Source: Amorphophallus konjac (lineage: Eukaryota; Streptophyta; Magnoliopsida; Alismatales; Araceae). Taken from it: a stretch of DNA of 64,000 nt. Every line of letters starts with the position of its first letter. Positions within the stretch are counted from its first letter, which is position 1. Positions 47,015 through 59,140 of this stretch are shown here, one piece after another. The stretch lies in NCBI GenBank assembly GCA_022559845.1, contig CM040128.1:178180413-178244412 (forward strand), written 5' to 3'. A program made the translations under genes and the position numbers. A model generated the notes under the pieces. That model saw only the letters and a program-made list of their open reading frames with translations, had not been told where the DNA came from and searched no databases.

Positions 47015-48302
47015 TCTCCTCAAGGGTTTAGAATGGCAACTAGGGTTAACTTGCTTATTGACCTTAGGAAAGGCCCACCCAAAAAGTCTTAGTCTAATCC
47101 ACCCATGTGATGGTTCTATCACCTCGGTCTTCACCATTGGTTGCAACACTAGTGACCTCCTTCTCATTCTCCCTATGGATGAAAAACCCATCATGATCCA
47201 CCCCACTTCCACTGAGATCCCAAGTACCTTGATCGACTGGCCCACTAACGACCTTGGTACCTTGAGGGAGGAGGACCCACCGTGTGAAGACCATGTGGGC
47301 ATAGAGTCTCTTCTTCTAGAAAACCCAGTCCATGACCCCTTTGATCCCTTCCTTTGGGAGTATGGGTACACACGTGACCCACCCACATCACCCACCACCC
47401 ACCCTTTCCTACCCCCACACACCATGTTGGGCCAAGCCCACCTCATCCATGACCTAGGTTACACCATAGAAATCATGACCTTAGGCAACACCCGCCTAGA
47501 GATCAAGAAAGTGCCCCACCCCATATCCACCTACCTAGATCCCTTTGACCCTTTTGAGTGGAAGCTCAAAGGCCACCCCACCATCCCACATGAGGAAGTC
47601 ATCTTTGGGAAAGGAATTCATATGTCTTGGCACATCACACCGCTTGGCATGATTAGTCCGTCGGGTACATTCGTCCACATCACCCACATGTCAAGTAGGA
47701 AGCATAAGTGGACCATATTTGGATGTAATGGTCCACCCTCTTTCATCATGAGTCATAAGCATGAAAGGAGCATACATGGATGTCCGGGTCCCCCATCATT
47801 TGTCACCACCATGCCTACCTATGGATGCCCCGGTCCTCCCAAATCATTCAACGTCCTCATAACATCAATGCATGATAGGTCTATATGTGGTTGTCCTGGA
47901 CCACCTTTGCATACCATACATTATCAACTCACATCGCATCATAGTGCATGGCATATGCATTCAAGCAAGTATCAAGCAACAAGCGGTGGGATTCACAAGA
48001 AGCGAGCACAAACTCCTAAGCACCACTTTGAGTTCCAAGTTGACAACTTGGTGATGATGATTTTGGAGTGGCTCTACTTTAGGGTCACCTCCAATCTGAG
48101 GGCACGAGGACTTGGACCTTGCCAAGATCTGAGTGGCTTTGGCAACCCAGCTTATCGGTTGGACTTTCAAATGGGTTTTGGGATTCACCCCACTTCCCAT
48201 GTGGCGGATCCGGCACCCTCTAAGGGCACCGCGGTGGATCCTAGTGAGTGCCTCGAGCTTACACCTACCCTTGTGAGAGACACCCTCGGAGTGCCACCAT
48301 AA
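47015..48302 (+). pseudogene. GPP-2 GPP-repeat and integrase GPY/F-like frame
   Basis: Open through 48302 in the shifted frame (the first ATG at 47058 is not the real start). DGSITSVFTIGCNTSDLL and LGQAHLIHDLGYT align with GPP-1 and GPP-3. Four GC-x-GPP units lie at 47717-47912. After a variable His/Ser-rich linker a weaker GPY/F-type segment is readable at about 48020-48230 (FQVDNLVMM, HPTSHVADPAP). The chromodomain-like tail seen in GPP-1 is not visible before the stop. Confidence 0.75.
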
Positions 48303-48531
48303 ATAGCTTGAGAGCCCGACGTGAGCACACGGCGGCAATACCAGGAAAGCAAGATCCTATCGCCAGCATGAGGGTATGACCGAGCCACTTTGTCGAGCTG
48401 AAGCGCCGTTCCCCGACTATGGTCGCGGGTTGAGTATGGAGATCTTGGATCGCCCAGAGCCGCAGTTCGATGTACTACTTCCTTGGTGGACCCATACTCG
48501 ACGAGGTCGAGTTTTCCCCACCCCGGGGGTA
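48303..48531 (+). other. GPP-2 3' untranslated region and polypurine candidate
   Basis: No open frame. CCCCGGGGGTA abuts the 3' LTR, parallel to CCCCGGGAGTA in GPP-1; either is a weak polypurine candidate. Confidence 0.5.
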
Positions 48532-50938
48532 TGATGAGGGCATCCCTTGCCCCTCCACATTTTCTCCGGACTCGGATTGTTTGTCAGCAAGCGCCATTAT
48601 GTTAGTCATGTATTTTTGAGTCTAGTCATGTAATCTTCACATTTTCTTTGAGTCAATATCATGTAATTTTCCCTTTATTTGAGTCATGTACCTAGGTTGT
48701 TGAGTCATTTTCCTAAGTATTGAGTCATTATGTTGGTTTGATAGGTTAATGGGCGCAATTCATTGGGCTAGGCTCAGGGGCGCCCCTCCCTTAGACTGTT
48801 TGGTCATTAGTTAGTTTGTCAGGGTCAGTTTGGTCTTAGGAAAAGTGTGGAGTCTATAAATAGTCCCACCCCTCTCTCATTTGTAACAACTTATGCTTGA
48901 ATAATGAATCCAGAAAATTTCCACACCTTCTAGTTCCCTCTCAATATCTCCCTCTCTCTCTCTCTCTTACTATCACTCTCTCTAAGTGGGTTGTGCCCCC
49001 TCTCTCTCTCCTCCCCACCCCAATTTCAAAATTCATTCTCCCTCCTCCCCATTCACCCCTCATTAAGGCCCCTTCCCCTTCCCCATGCACTCATTCAATT
49101 CCCCCTCTAACCCCTAGGTGGAAACTCCTTCTCCTAGGCACCTTTCCACTCTCCCAAGCAACCCTTCCTCTCCCCAAGGTTGAAGGGGCTCTTCCCTAAG
49201 CCCAAATTCGAATTTCCCTCTCCCTAGGGCTGTGCCCTTCCATCTCCCCACCTCCTAAACAACCCTAGGTCGAATTCCATCTCCCCCCAACAGCCAAGTT
49301 CGCCCCCCACCTCCTCTCCTACTCACCATCTCTCTTGTGCACCTCCATCTTCCCCCCCACCACCCTTTGCAGCTCCAGCTCTTCCTCCACCCATCCCTGC
49401 CCCCCTAGACCTCTTGGAAGATCCTAGCCACGTCCCTCCCCCCTCCACAAACCATCAGCCATCACTCCCAAGCTATGCTACCCTCTCTCCCATTCCCTTA
49501 ATCTTGCTGGTTTGCAGTTTCAGATAGCAGGTCGCAGGTCACAGGCAGCAGCATTGGGTCCTGAAAGTTGCATCGGATCCATCCTTTCCCTGGTCCTTCT
49601 GGTGTAAAGGCCTACATCTCTGGAAAGGTCGTCCAGAGAGCTTTCAAGGAGAGGTGGTTTCGTCGACATCTGAGTTCCGAGCTGCCGGTAGGAGCGATTC
49701 TCCCTCAACTGCGCAGGACCTCTCAGGCAGGAAACCAGAGCGAGAGTGGAAGCTCGACCACGATGAACCTTTTGGGATTAAGAACAAGTGTTCTTCATAA
49801 AAAATCTTCCCTCTCAAGTCCTCTTTCATCCTCAAGAAGCAGAGCGGCATTTGGACATCGGCATCTAAAGTTACGAATTTTCTACTCCAAGTGTGTCAGG
49901 TCAGTTTACAGAAGCCAGAACCAACACCCCTATACTCATCTGATCGTCCCGGTCTTCTCCGACATCTGCCGACCACGCCGTTGGTGCCGACAAAAATAAG
50001 ACTCGACCACGGTTCCAACGGTTCAGGTCTCGTCTCGATCAGAGCTTGGTAGAGATCGTGGCACCCTCTGCAACCAGCCATATTATTCCGTACCAGACAG
50101 AGGCAGAACCAATCAGTCCGGTTCCAGACTCTGCCCCGGCCAGCAACGACTTTACCAAGCACAGCAAAAATTCAGAGGTCATCCTTGGTCCGTTGGCAAG
50201 CTTTTGGCACAAGTCTCATCACGTTCTGAGCTCTGTGGAATTTTGGGCAGCATCATCACCGCCCTACTGTCCAGCAACTCTGAAGATTGGCAGAACCGGC
50301 AACGATCCGAACGTCGGGTTTTTTTCATAACTCCCCCACCCCGCTTGGCCGGCTGAAGGCCCCTCCCTGCGTGGAGGTAGTATTGGATGTAATAAGATTA
50401 ATCCCCACCCTAAGATCACCCCTCCTGCGAGAGGCGTAGTGGTGTAATCTTGCCATTTCAGGTTGAAGCGACACCGACGCGGCGTGCGGGTGTATACCCT
50501 CGCCTCCCCGCTCGCCCCCGTCTCTGGCCGGAGTCGGCGTCTTCACGCCGGCTAGGTGAGCTCCTGAACATCTCTTATTGCTGTAATGGACTTGCTTAGC
50601 TTAGTATTGCTATAGTTACTCCGTCGACGGTAAGAGAGTGTCCGATCTTAAATTGCCACCAAATTGAGTTACCACCGCGGGCGAGTTGTGAGAGCATCCA
50701 CTTAACCCACACCCTTGGTGTGTTGGCCGCTCATGATTTGGGCATCCTAGGTCCATTTGGGGTTCTCCCCAAGCTAGCCAACCATTGGAGTCTCAAGGTC
50801 CCGCCTCGGACCCTCTCCAACATCGCCTAGTCGCCATCGGGCACTAAGTGTGCGCCATACGGGTGAGCTCGCTAGTGTGAGTCCGCTGCTCAAAACTTGA
50901 ATGCTTGCAAAATAGGTCCATAGGTCGGTTTTACATCA
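48532..50938 (+). repeat. GPP-2 3' LTR
   Basis: Near-identical to 43247-45645. TATAAATA at 48855-48862, hairpin at 50533-50552, ends ACATCA followed by AGAAG. Confidence 0.92.
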
Positions 50939-53700
50939 AGAAGGGCCCTTCCACATGTCTAATCTGTGACAAATGAGGAGCCCGACAAGTATTGAAACCT
51001 TGACATCCCCGAGGCCTGCAGCTCAGCCCCCACATGGGCGAATGCGCCGAGGAGCTGGCAGGAAAATGCGGCCGACCTCCCCGTGGGCTAGTTGAACGCA
51101 CACGGACGAGGATTGCTCTACCCAGGCTTCCACGTCCCAGGTATCTATTTTTGACAGAATAGGGATGCCACCCAAGCCGAATAGGCAACAGCCTACGAAG
51201 AATCCGGTGGTTCAGGTGACCGATGACTCCGTCAAAGTGCTCACCTGCTACACCACCTCCGTCGATAAGCAGCCGGAGGACACTTCGAGGGAACTGAACC
51301 AACCTCTTCAATATTTGAAGAGGTCGAGGCATGTGTCCCGGATCCTGGCGCAGACGCAACAGAGACCGGCTACCGGGACATCTCAGCCCGAACCGGCATA
51401 ATAGGAAGAGCACCAAGAAGACATCCATAGTGTCGATGAGGACAGCAACCCAGTGCACGATGAAGATCTTGGGAAAGAGGCACAAACTCTCACGTTGGAA
51501 GAGCACTGATGGGAAAATCAAGAATTGAAGAGGCTCTTGCAATCGCTTTTGCGCGAAAGGGAGGTTCATGTTCCGCTTCAAGTGGCACCCATATATTGGG
51601 ATGGAATATCAGCCTTCTCACGTTCCTATCTCGATCGCGGCCAACGCCTCCGTCACCGCAGGAAAATTACCATTGGCGGTGGAATTTGAAGTTCTCCAGC
51701 ATGAAGACAATGTGCGGTCATCTGCCACTCCTGCTATAGAAAGCCTTATGGCGCAAAGGCAGAAGATCGAGCGGATCGTGGAGGCGAAGTTTGCTCAGTA
51801 CGGTGAGGGTGCGGCCACCATCGATTTGTACAGGGTGCCCTATCCCCTTCACCATCAATTCAAGAAACTTCCACCGGATTGCCCTAAGGCTCCGAAGCTT
51901 TAGAAGTTCAATGGGTAGGGCTCCCCACATGAACACCTGGCCTATTACATGACGGCCATGGGTGAACTGGCATTGGAAGAGGCATATCTGCTGCGGTACT
52001 TTGCCACATCCCTGACTGGCACTGCCTTCTTGTGGTATTCTAGGCTAAAGCCCAATTCGATGCCTGATTGGGCTGATATGCAAAAGAAGTTCGTCGACCG
52101 CTTTCAGACGGCCGAACGTAAAGTTTCCCTAGCAGAGCTCTACGCCCTCAAGCAAAAGATGGGTGATATCGCACTGGACTTCATCAAGCGGTGGAGGGAC
52201 GTCAGCATGCGCTGCGATAATCCCCCGACGCCTAAAGACACAATTACCATCTGCCGCAACGGTCTCTCGACAATAGTTATCGAGAAGCTTTTACATTCAA
52301 ATATTAGAAGCTTTGACCAACTAAATATAGTGGTCGCGGAGATTGAAATGTTCTTCGATGATAACCCGACACAAGCTTCGGCAAAAGGCAAATCCTGCAA
52401 AGATCGCCTAGCTAGCGGCAAGGGGGTAAATGCTGTAGACTTCTCCCCGACGAATGGAGATAAGGGGGGAGGATAATCCAAAGGCAATGGCAAAAAGACC
52501 GATGCCAAGCTCAGTGCCTCTCTCTTAGTAGAGGGCATGAAGACACCTTATTCCTTCAGGAAAGAGTAGACCAAAATGCTCTTTGATTTATGCATGAAGG
52601 AAAAGCTCATCACCATGCCGGATCTGTGGAAGCCCTCAGAGGTGGATAAAACAGATGATCCTACCTATTGTGTGTACCACCGAAGGTTAGGTCACACCGT
52701 CGGGGACTACTATATTTTCAAAAACATAGCAGAAGAGCTAATTCAAAAGGGCCTGGTAAATATGTTGGGCCATGTGGTCGACCCAACACAGCATCATACT
52801 TGGAGTCGATTGAACCGGCCAGCTAATGTGGTCTACTTGGTGGCAACGACTTCGAGCTCCAATGCCTCCGAGGCCGGGCCTTCAAATCAACAGCCCAACA
52901 TCGGTCGCAGAGCCACTCCTCCTTCACTCCCAGAATATCTGGCACTGCAGAGAACTATTCAAAAGATCCGATGGGAAATCCGATAATTGCAACTGGAGCA
53001 GAGGCACCTGCTGCAGTTCTTGGAGAGCACTGATGAGTTGTTGGCCACTTTCCCCTTTCGCCCATTTGCCAAGGGGTTAGCTCCAGTCCACATACGGGAG
53101 GCAGGTATACCACCTACTGGCCGGGCTCCGCTCAGGGGTTGGCTCTCTGAGGAATCCTTAGATTCATCTGAAGGAGAGAAGGACTCATCTGAAGGCGAGG
53201 AGCATATACCCGAAGGCGAGCAGCCCGAAAAGCTATACTCCTTCCCTCACTAGAAGACCCTGAACATCTTCTTCGCATGCCAGCGAGCGGGGCTGATCAG
53301 CCCATCACCCATTGAGCAGGCACCAGGTGCCGCATTTCATCAGGGCTATTGCCCATATCACGAGGTGATAAGCCATATCATCCACAACTGCTAGCCGTTC
53401 GAGGACCACACCGAGGACTTAATCAGGCAAGGGAAGGTCAGTATGGGCGAATTCCTGGTTGATCCACCACAGCCGCATGTGCAAGAATATTTTCATTTCT
53501 CTGTCAATGTCATACATGCTTCAGCCGCTTTCCTGCTCTCGGAGCCACATGAGGAGGGAGTCAGTTCCCAGGGGGGGTTAGTTCCCAGCCACCTAAATCT
53601 ACACTATGGTACCCAGGGTGGCGACCCTCTCATCAGTGTTCTTTCCCTAAGGAGGACACTGAGAAGATCTTTGACAAGCTTCTGGAAGACGGCCGGGTGA
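50939..53700 (+). pseudogene. gag: Tat-2 gag region, decayed
   Basis: After the AGAAG duplication, non-open sequence leads to the frame at 51165-51401 (MPPKPNRQQ), preceded by SIFDRIG, a string seen near gag in Tat-like elements. From 51568 one frame continues to TGA at 53698-53700 with about seven stops. It shows FNG..SPHEHLAYYMTAMGE, LLRYFATSLTGTAFLWYSRL and DFIKRWRDVSMRC (capsid), then two zinc-like modules (CVYHRRLGHTVGDYYIFK near 52668; CPYHEVISHIIHNC near 53350). Between them lies an acidic SSEGE repeat (about 53163-53230). Homology ends where the Cop-1 LTR begins. No protease or pol follows in the window. Confidence 0.82.
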
Positions 53701-54476
53701 TGACGCGTGATCTATTGAGCATGTGTGGAACATGCTTGATTCTATTATTTTGATGATGACTGACTATGAGTCAATGATGAGTCTTATATGCATCTAATGA
53801 TGTCAACATGTATAAGTTTCAGGTCAAGTCAGCACTGGCATGTGTATGGTTTCATGAAGATATCATGCAATGGTATCATGAGATATGATCAAACCGATAT
53901 GAACGAGGCCAGACAGTAGTACAAAGCTAAGGGAATGAATCAATGAAAATCCATAAGCCAAGAGTTCCTTAATTTCTAAAATCCGTTGCTAAGCTAAGAG
54001 AAAATCAAGCAAGGTTGTGTGAGAAAGGGACATTGGGAGATTAAAACCTTAAGTTCAATCTCCCAAGTGCAAAAGCTCCTTGGGTGTACAGATATCAAGA
54101 AAAAGGATGACAGAAGAAGCTGAAAATAATCAAGAGTACAGAAGGTAGTGTCGACCTCAGTCTCTCAGAGTGTCGACCTCAGACCCTCACAGCAAGCAAT
54201 CCACCTGCTGCTCTTCAAGGCTGCTCCAACCTCATAACAGAACTGCCTCGACCTCACCTTAAACTACTCCGACTTCAGCTACAAGGTGCTGGAAGGCCAT
54301 CAAGACTGGTCGACACTTATTTCTCAGAAGGTTGACCTCAGGCATCTTCCAGAAACCGTTATAATGGGCAGTTTTGTTAAGACAGGTCGACACTACTGTT
54401 ACAGTAGGTCAACCTCATGTGCCTTCCAGAGACTGTTATAATGGTAGTACTGCATCGATGCACCAGAAACATCTTC

Positions 54477-54640
54477 AAGCAGTGTCGACCTCACCGTCAG
54501 GAAGTGTCGACCTCACGATCTTAACTAGCATTCTGGGAAGCGGCCATCGCAAGCAGTGTCGACCTCACCGTCAGGAAGTGTCGACCTCACGATCGCAACC
54601 AGCACTCTGGGAAGCGGTTAGCGCAAGCAGTGTCGACCTC
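54477..54640 (+). repeat. 74-bp tandem repeat in Cop-1 LTR
   Basis: AAGCAGTGTCGACCTCA starts at 54477, 54551 and 54625, giving two full 74-bp copies and a partial third. Each full copy carries two TCGACCTCA motifs. Confidence 0.9.
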
Positions 54641-55137
54641 ATTTCTACATGAGGTCGACCTCAGGCCCTTCCAGAAGCCATTATAAACCAGATGTTGTGA
54701 AGTAGTGTCGACCTCACATCTAAGCAGGTCGACCTCACTGAAGAAGAATCTCAAAGTATTCTAACAGATGTGCCATTTTGTAAACGGTACAAAGGGCAGA
54801 AAGGTCTGACGTAAACCTTTAAAATACATAGATTTTGAGGTTTTGAGAAGATTTCTACAACATACAAAGGTCATTGTCATTATAAGTGTCCATGGTAACT
54901 TCTTACTCCAAATATCTGTCAGTACAAAACCTTGCAAAAGGCTCTCTCACTGCCAACTCTATCACCTGCGCCAGCCAGCAAGGATTGTGTCTGAAGGAAG
55001 AACATCTCTGGAAAAAGGACGTCCTCTCTGCTAACAGTTCAAGGTTCTACAGGTTTCCTTGGTCAAACCCCTTTGTTTATTTCAACTATTCAAATCTACA
55101 AGGGAAATGGAGGGAAAACCTTTCGCCTTTTGTAGCC

Positions 55138-55144
55138 TATAAAT
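55138..55144 (+). promoter_or_regulatory. TATA box of Cop-1 LTR
   Basis: TATAAAT in context agcctataaattgg, about 400 bases downstream of the motif array. Confidence 0.6.
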
Positions 55145-56247
55145 TGGACGGCCTTCCCTTGCATGAAGCTGCTGTTGGAACTGCTGCCACTACTACCGTG
55201 AGCCTGAAGGAGCCTTAGATGTGGGAACCAGACAGAAAAGAAGAGAAAAAGGAAAACTCTACCATGAGCTTCCAGAGAAAGCCTTGAGAATAGAAAGGAG
55301 AAAGGAGTGTAGCCCGGTGCTATGTCCTAACCAATCTAGTGCTATGAGTAGATAAGAAACATGAGCAGCCTTGGAGTGTTCTTGAGAAAAGAAAAAAGAA
55401 AGGAGAAGTAGCCCTCCTCATAGCCAGCTTGAGCCTAAAAAGTTTCCATTCTGAGAATAGCCCTCATTACAGCTTCCAGATTAGTATCTGAACCTGCAGT
55501 TGAAAACATCTTCGATTTAGTCTGTTTGTTTTACTTTGTCTCTTTGAAACTTTACCTGTATTCTCTGGTGTGCATCCGGTGCTCTAGTAGAGAGACCGGA
55601 GTGGTTTTAGGCTGTGCTCAGCCGTGTGCTCTTGGGGATTTGTCCCAAGTGTTTTTGCTGCACTTGCAGCTTGGTTCTTTTTATCGTTTATGTGTGTGTG
55701 TACGTGGGACTCGTCCCGTGTGTGGGGGGGGTGGAGGATTGCATCCTCGTGTGTGGGTTGAGGACTTCATCCTCATGTGGTAAAGCCTCATCGGTTTGGT
55801 GAGGGGTGGACGTCGGTGTGCGGGTTTGCAGACTGAATCACCTTAAAAATGCCTTGTGCAGTGGGTTGCTCTTTATGTGATTGATCACTATCTTCTATCC
55901 CCATTCACAGGTTAGGGTGCTAGCTTACATCCTCATGTCTGTTGCTTCCTAACACACACACTAGCATCTCTCTCACACACGCCTCATTAGAGTCCTATTG
56001 AGTAGCTTGTCTAGACTAACTGTTGAAATGTGTTTATGGGTGCGTCAACCACCTGTGCACTGTGTGCTTGCCTTCTTCACTCGAGCTATTTCTACTTAAT
56101 CTGCTATGTATTGTGTCTTAGTGTCTCAGGTTTTTTATAGCTGTTGTTTGTGCCCTTATGAGCTAAGTTTTTAACTGGTCATTATCTTTGGAAGGATCTA
56201 TTCAACCTCCCCTTCAAGATCCGGTTGCACTCAAGGGACCCAACAAT

Positions 56248-56259
56248 TGGTATTAGAGC
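56248..56259 (+). other. Cop-1 primer binding site
   Basis: TGGTATTAGAGC, one mismatch from the initiator-Met primer site TGGTATCAGAGC, two bases after the LTR. Confidence 0.82.
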
Positions 56260-56319
56260 CTAGCTCTGTCATTTCCAGATCTAACGATTTGCAAAGAGGA
56301 TCCAAGTGCAACAACAATT

Positions 56320-57208
56320 ATGTGTTCCTCGATTGATCAGTTTTCAGTGCTTTCCCTTCCGATCTTCGATGGTTCTGATTTTAGTGACTGGCTAGGAAAA
56401 ATGTGTAGATTTATAACCTCACGTGATCCTAACCTCTGGAAGATTGTTACCAATGGTCCTTCTAGCCTGCCAGCAAATAAAGCCAAATGGACTGATGAAC
56501 ACAACTCCAGACATGCTGACAATCTCACTACCTTGAACTTGTTGAAAGAAGCTGTAGACACCAACACAGCTCCATTTGTGTCTAGTTGCAGCTCAGCCAA
56601 AGAAATCTTGGATGGCTTGATCAGCATTCAGAAAGAACGAGAGAGCTACGGATGCCTGATGGCCGACAAAAGTGATCATAGTACTGATCATCAGGATGAA
56701 TCAACATCTCAAGTAAATTCTGAATATGAGGATTTTACATTCGATGAACTCTTAGATGCTTATGAGAATCTTGGTAAACAATATAAGAAAATCTGTTCTG
56801 AAAATAAAAAACTGAGAAAGGGACTTGAGAACAATGTTCATAAATCACCTTGTGAGAGATGTGTCAAAGTAGAGAGTATAAGTGAGTCTCTGATGTTTGA
56901 TGTGGATATGCATAAGGAACAAATTACCTTTTTAAGAAAGGAAAATGAAGTTTGTGTAAATAAGATCTCTAAGCTTGAAGAGAATGAAAAAGAGCTCAAA
57001 AAGGAGATGGATTCAATGTCTGATGATCAGAAATTCTTTGATGAACTTGTTGACAATGACGAGCTCATTAATGAAAATGAAGAACTTAAAAGTTAAATCA
57101 ATGTTCTAAATAACAGGTTGTCCGTCTATGAAAAAGGAAAGCACATCGATGAAAATGACTCTAAAAAATCTCATGTGCTAGAACTAGAAATTGAAGATTA
57201 CAAAGTGG
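56320..57208 (+). pseudogene. gag: Cop-1 gag with internal in-frame deletion
   Basis: The frame opens at 56320, has one TAA at 57094-57096, and continues in frame until H cuts it. The N-terminus is copia gag-like (LPIFDGSDFSDWLGKMCRFI, AKEILDGL). At about residue 110 (LISIQKERE/SYGCLMADKSD) it jumps to the region that in SIRE-type elements lies beyond the zinc knuckle. The capsid body and CCHC knuckle are therefore missing with the frame kept. The rest is acidic with coiled-coil character (FDELLDAYENLGKQYKKICSE, ISKLEENEKELKKEMDSM). Confidence 0.75.
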
Positions 57209-59137
57209 TGAGGACACACGCCGCCGAACACGCCAGAATACGAGGAGCACGTAGGAGTCCCTTTGGCTCGAGGAGGACATGGACGCATAGTCGAGCTACT
57301 TATCTTTATTTTATGTTTTTTAGGCCTTGTTAGGCCCTTGTTTAGTCCCTGCGTGGACAATTAGCTATTTTTCCTTTATTGGGCCTCTTTCTTGTGGAGG
57401 GTTAATGGGCTGGGTTAAATGGGCTTTGGCTGGGTTAAATGGGCTTGGGATGTCCCTTTCCCTTTTCCACCTCCCCCCCTTGGGTCAATGAGAGAAGGCC
57501 GCGCCCTTTCCCCCTCCTCCTTGATTCAAAGGGGAAGCCCCCTTTCTTGACCTCCTCCTTAATTCAAGGAGGATGAATCTTCCTCCCCCCCCCTTGGTCA
57601 AGGGGGTGCACCCCCCTTCCCCTTCCTCCTCCTCCACCTCCCCTCCCCTCCCTTGATAGATTAGGGTTTCCCCCTCCCCTATATATCATCTCATGTGAAC
57701 CAATTTTAGAGTTAATGAAGAATTATTTTGAGAGAAAATTAGTGAGAGAGTGATTCTCTTTCTTCCCCTTGGGTGTGATGCCCAAGACCCTAAAATCCTA
57801 TGATGGGATTTAGTTAGTGTGTGACTCGCCCCCCTTATTAACCCTTTCCTGCTCAGATCTGGTTCTGGTAATTTTATCAGAGATACCTCTGCAAGTCATG
57901 GTCGTTCCAGCGCTGGTTTCGCCTCGATTAGAGCTCTGGATCTCTGACAACAAATCTTCCCGTGAAGCTGCGTATCGCCGCTCGTCCCTGTAAGCCAGAT
58001 CTCTTCTTCCCTGTTTCCAAATTTCTCTAGATCTACTCTCAACGTCTTTGGGCCTGAGATTTGGAGGGATCATACCATTTTCTTACCTCTTCGCAACACC
58101 GCCAATCTCACACTGTTCTGATGTATGTGTAGAGCGTAGCAACGAATTTGGTGGGACTGTGCAGGCTGACCTGTGGAGATCTGATCCAGTCTCTGCTACT
58201 TCTTGTGGGAGATCCCACACCTTCCTCCTTTCAGATCTTACCAAATCCTTTGGTCAGGATCTTCCTCCATGCGTCATCGATGATCCCCAGTAAACGGTGC
58301 TCCGTTCCCACACCGAGATGCCCATTTCATAATTTTCATGCTCACATGTGCAGTTCTGCTTGAACAAAACTAGAACAGTCATGCTGATGCTGTCACACCC
58401 ATACAGAAGAAGATCCAGACTTGCCATCCGGACGGGTCGTTCATCATCCAGTCCACTACGTGTTCCAATAGACGAAACCTTGATCCGACTCTTGATCTAG
58501 TTGTACCACCTCTTGCAAACAAACTGCGCAGGCCGGCCAGAGCGGGCAGGAAAAACCGGTCAGGAACCAAGCCTCGCCTCCTCATCGCCTCGTCGCCACC
58601 GGGTGCTGCCCGTTAACCCGTGTCCCAGCAGCCCCGAATTTAGCCCTTTTAGCCTACTATCTCCGTGCGAGGAGTGGGCATTATCATTTATGTTGTGTTA
58701 TTTCTCATTCGTGTATTGGGGTTGTCAGATTCGACCGGGGTTTCTTCCCCACGCTCTAGTCATGGAGGTACGTGTGACGTTCCTTATCCCAGCATTTACT
58801 TGTTTAGTATGCTTTCTTATATGTTGCGCTTGTGCAAATAGGGCCCATAGATAATTATGAATCACAGCGATTGAGAGTGTGAGCACCCGTTCCATAGCCC
58901 CAGTCGAGCACCGAGCTTGAACTGCATCACCCTAGGTGACAGTGGTTCGTTAATCGCTGCGATCCCACGCTATCCTCGTAGGGATGATCATTGGGATAGA
59001 GTGAGTTTCTTGTTGAGAGACGCCTCTACTCGGAGAATCACCGAGGTCAACCACCCAGCTTACCTTTAGCGTGCAAGTGCTGGCCGCACTTCGAGTCAGT
59101 CATAGGTCCTAGCCCATTCATGTCCTGTCTCGCATCA
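57209..59137 (+). repeat. Element H 5' LTR
   Basis: 1929 bp. Four TGGGCC/TGGGCT sites at about 57380-57446 include a repeated CTGGGTTAAATGGGCTT. A C/T-rich stretch follows, with TATATAT at 57680-57686. The remainder is non-coding with short chance frames. Confidence 0.78.
57680..57686 (+). promoter_or_regulatory. TATA box of element H LTR
   Basis: TATATAT in context cccctatatatcatc. Confidence 0.6.
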
Positions 59138-59140
59138 AAT

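Larger units (their letters stand above)
43247..50938 (+). mobile_element. GPP-2: complete non-autonomous LTR retrotransposon, second GPP subfamily
   Basis: LTRs of 2399 and 2407 bp (TGATGAGGGCATCCC...TTTTACATCA). Target duplications AGAAG lie at 43242-43246 and 50939-50943. It has a Met-tRNA primer site, an internal gag-like frame and the GPP/GPY-F frame, and no protease, RT, RNase H or integrase core. Its sequence is well diverged from GPP-1, but gene order, LTR termini, LTR hairpin and protein motifs agree. Confidence 0.92.
23204..53697 (+). mobile_element. Tat-2: older gypsy element, three surviving pieces split by Tek-2 and GPP-2
   Basis: Deleting Tek-2 with one CGGCA and GPP-2 with one AGAAG joins 23204-24766, 43053-43246 and 50944-53697 into one stretch. 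It has a TATA-containing leader, a repeat-rich frame (23748 to 43122) and a gag region (51165-53697). The gag type (Tat-like capsid, then C-x3-H and CxYH modules) indicates a Tat-like element, and an extra frame upstream of gag is known in Ogre-type Tat elements. No pol or LTR pair is visible. Assignment of the first piece to the same element is inferred from colinearity. Confidence 0.6.
53701..56245 (+). repeat. Cop-1 5' LTR with TCGACCTCA array
   Basis: At about 54140-54745 there are eleven perfect TCGACCTCA motifs plus variants, mostly GTGTCGACCTCA, including a perfect 14-base palindrome TGAGGTCGACCTCA near 54652. TATAAAT lies at 55138-55144, downstream of the array. Frames of 60-110 codons here are not supported. 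Confidence 0.8.
53701..57208 (+). mobile_element. Cop-1: SIRE-like Ty1/copia element, 5' LTR and partial gag
   Basis: A 2.5-kb LTR ending CCCAACA is followed by the primer site and a copia gag. The element is cut by H at 57209, and no pol or second LTR is visible. The LTR left edge is uncertain: the start TGACGCG (53701) or TGATGACG (53698) does not mirror the end, so the LTR may be truncated. It lies in or against Tat-2 gag. Confidence 0.78.

Noticed and set aside
58501..58854. 117-codon frame with a hydrophobic C-terminal segment
   Set aside because: It lies wholly inside the element H LTR with no start context, and no second copy or homologue is visible.
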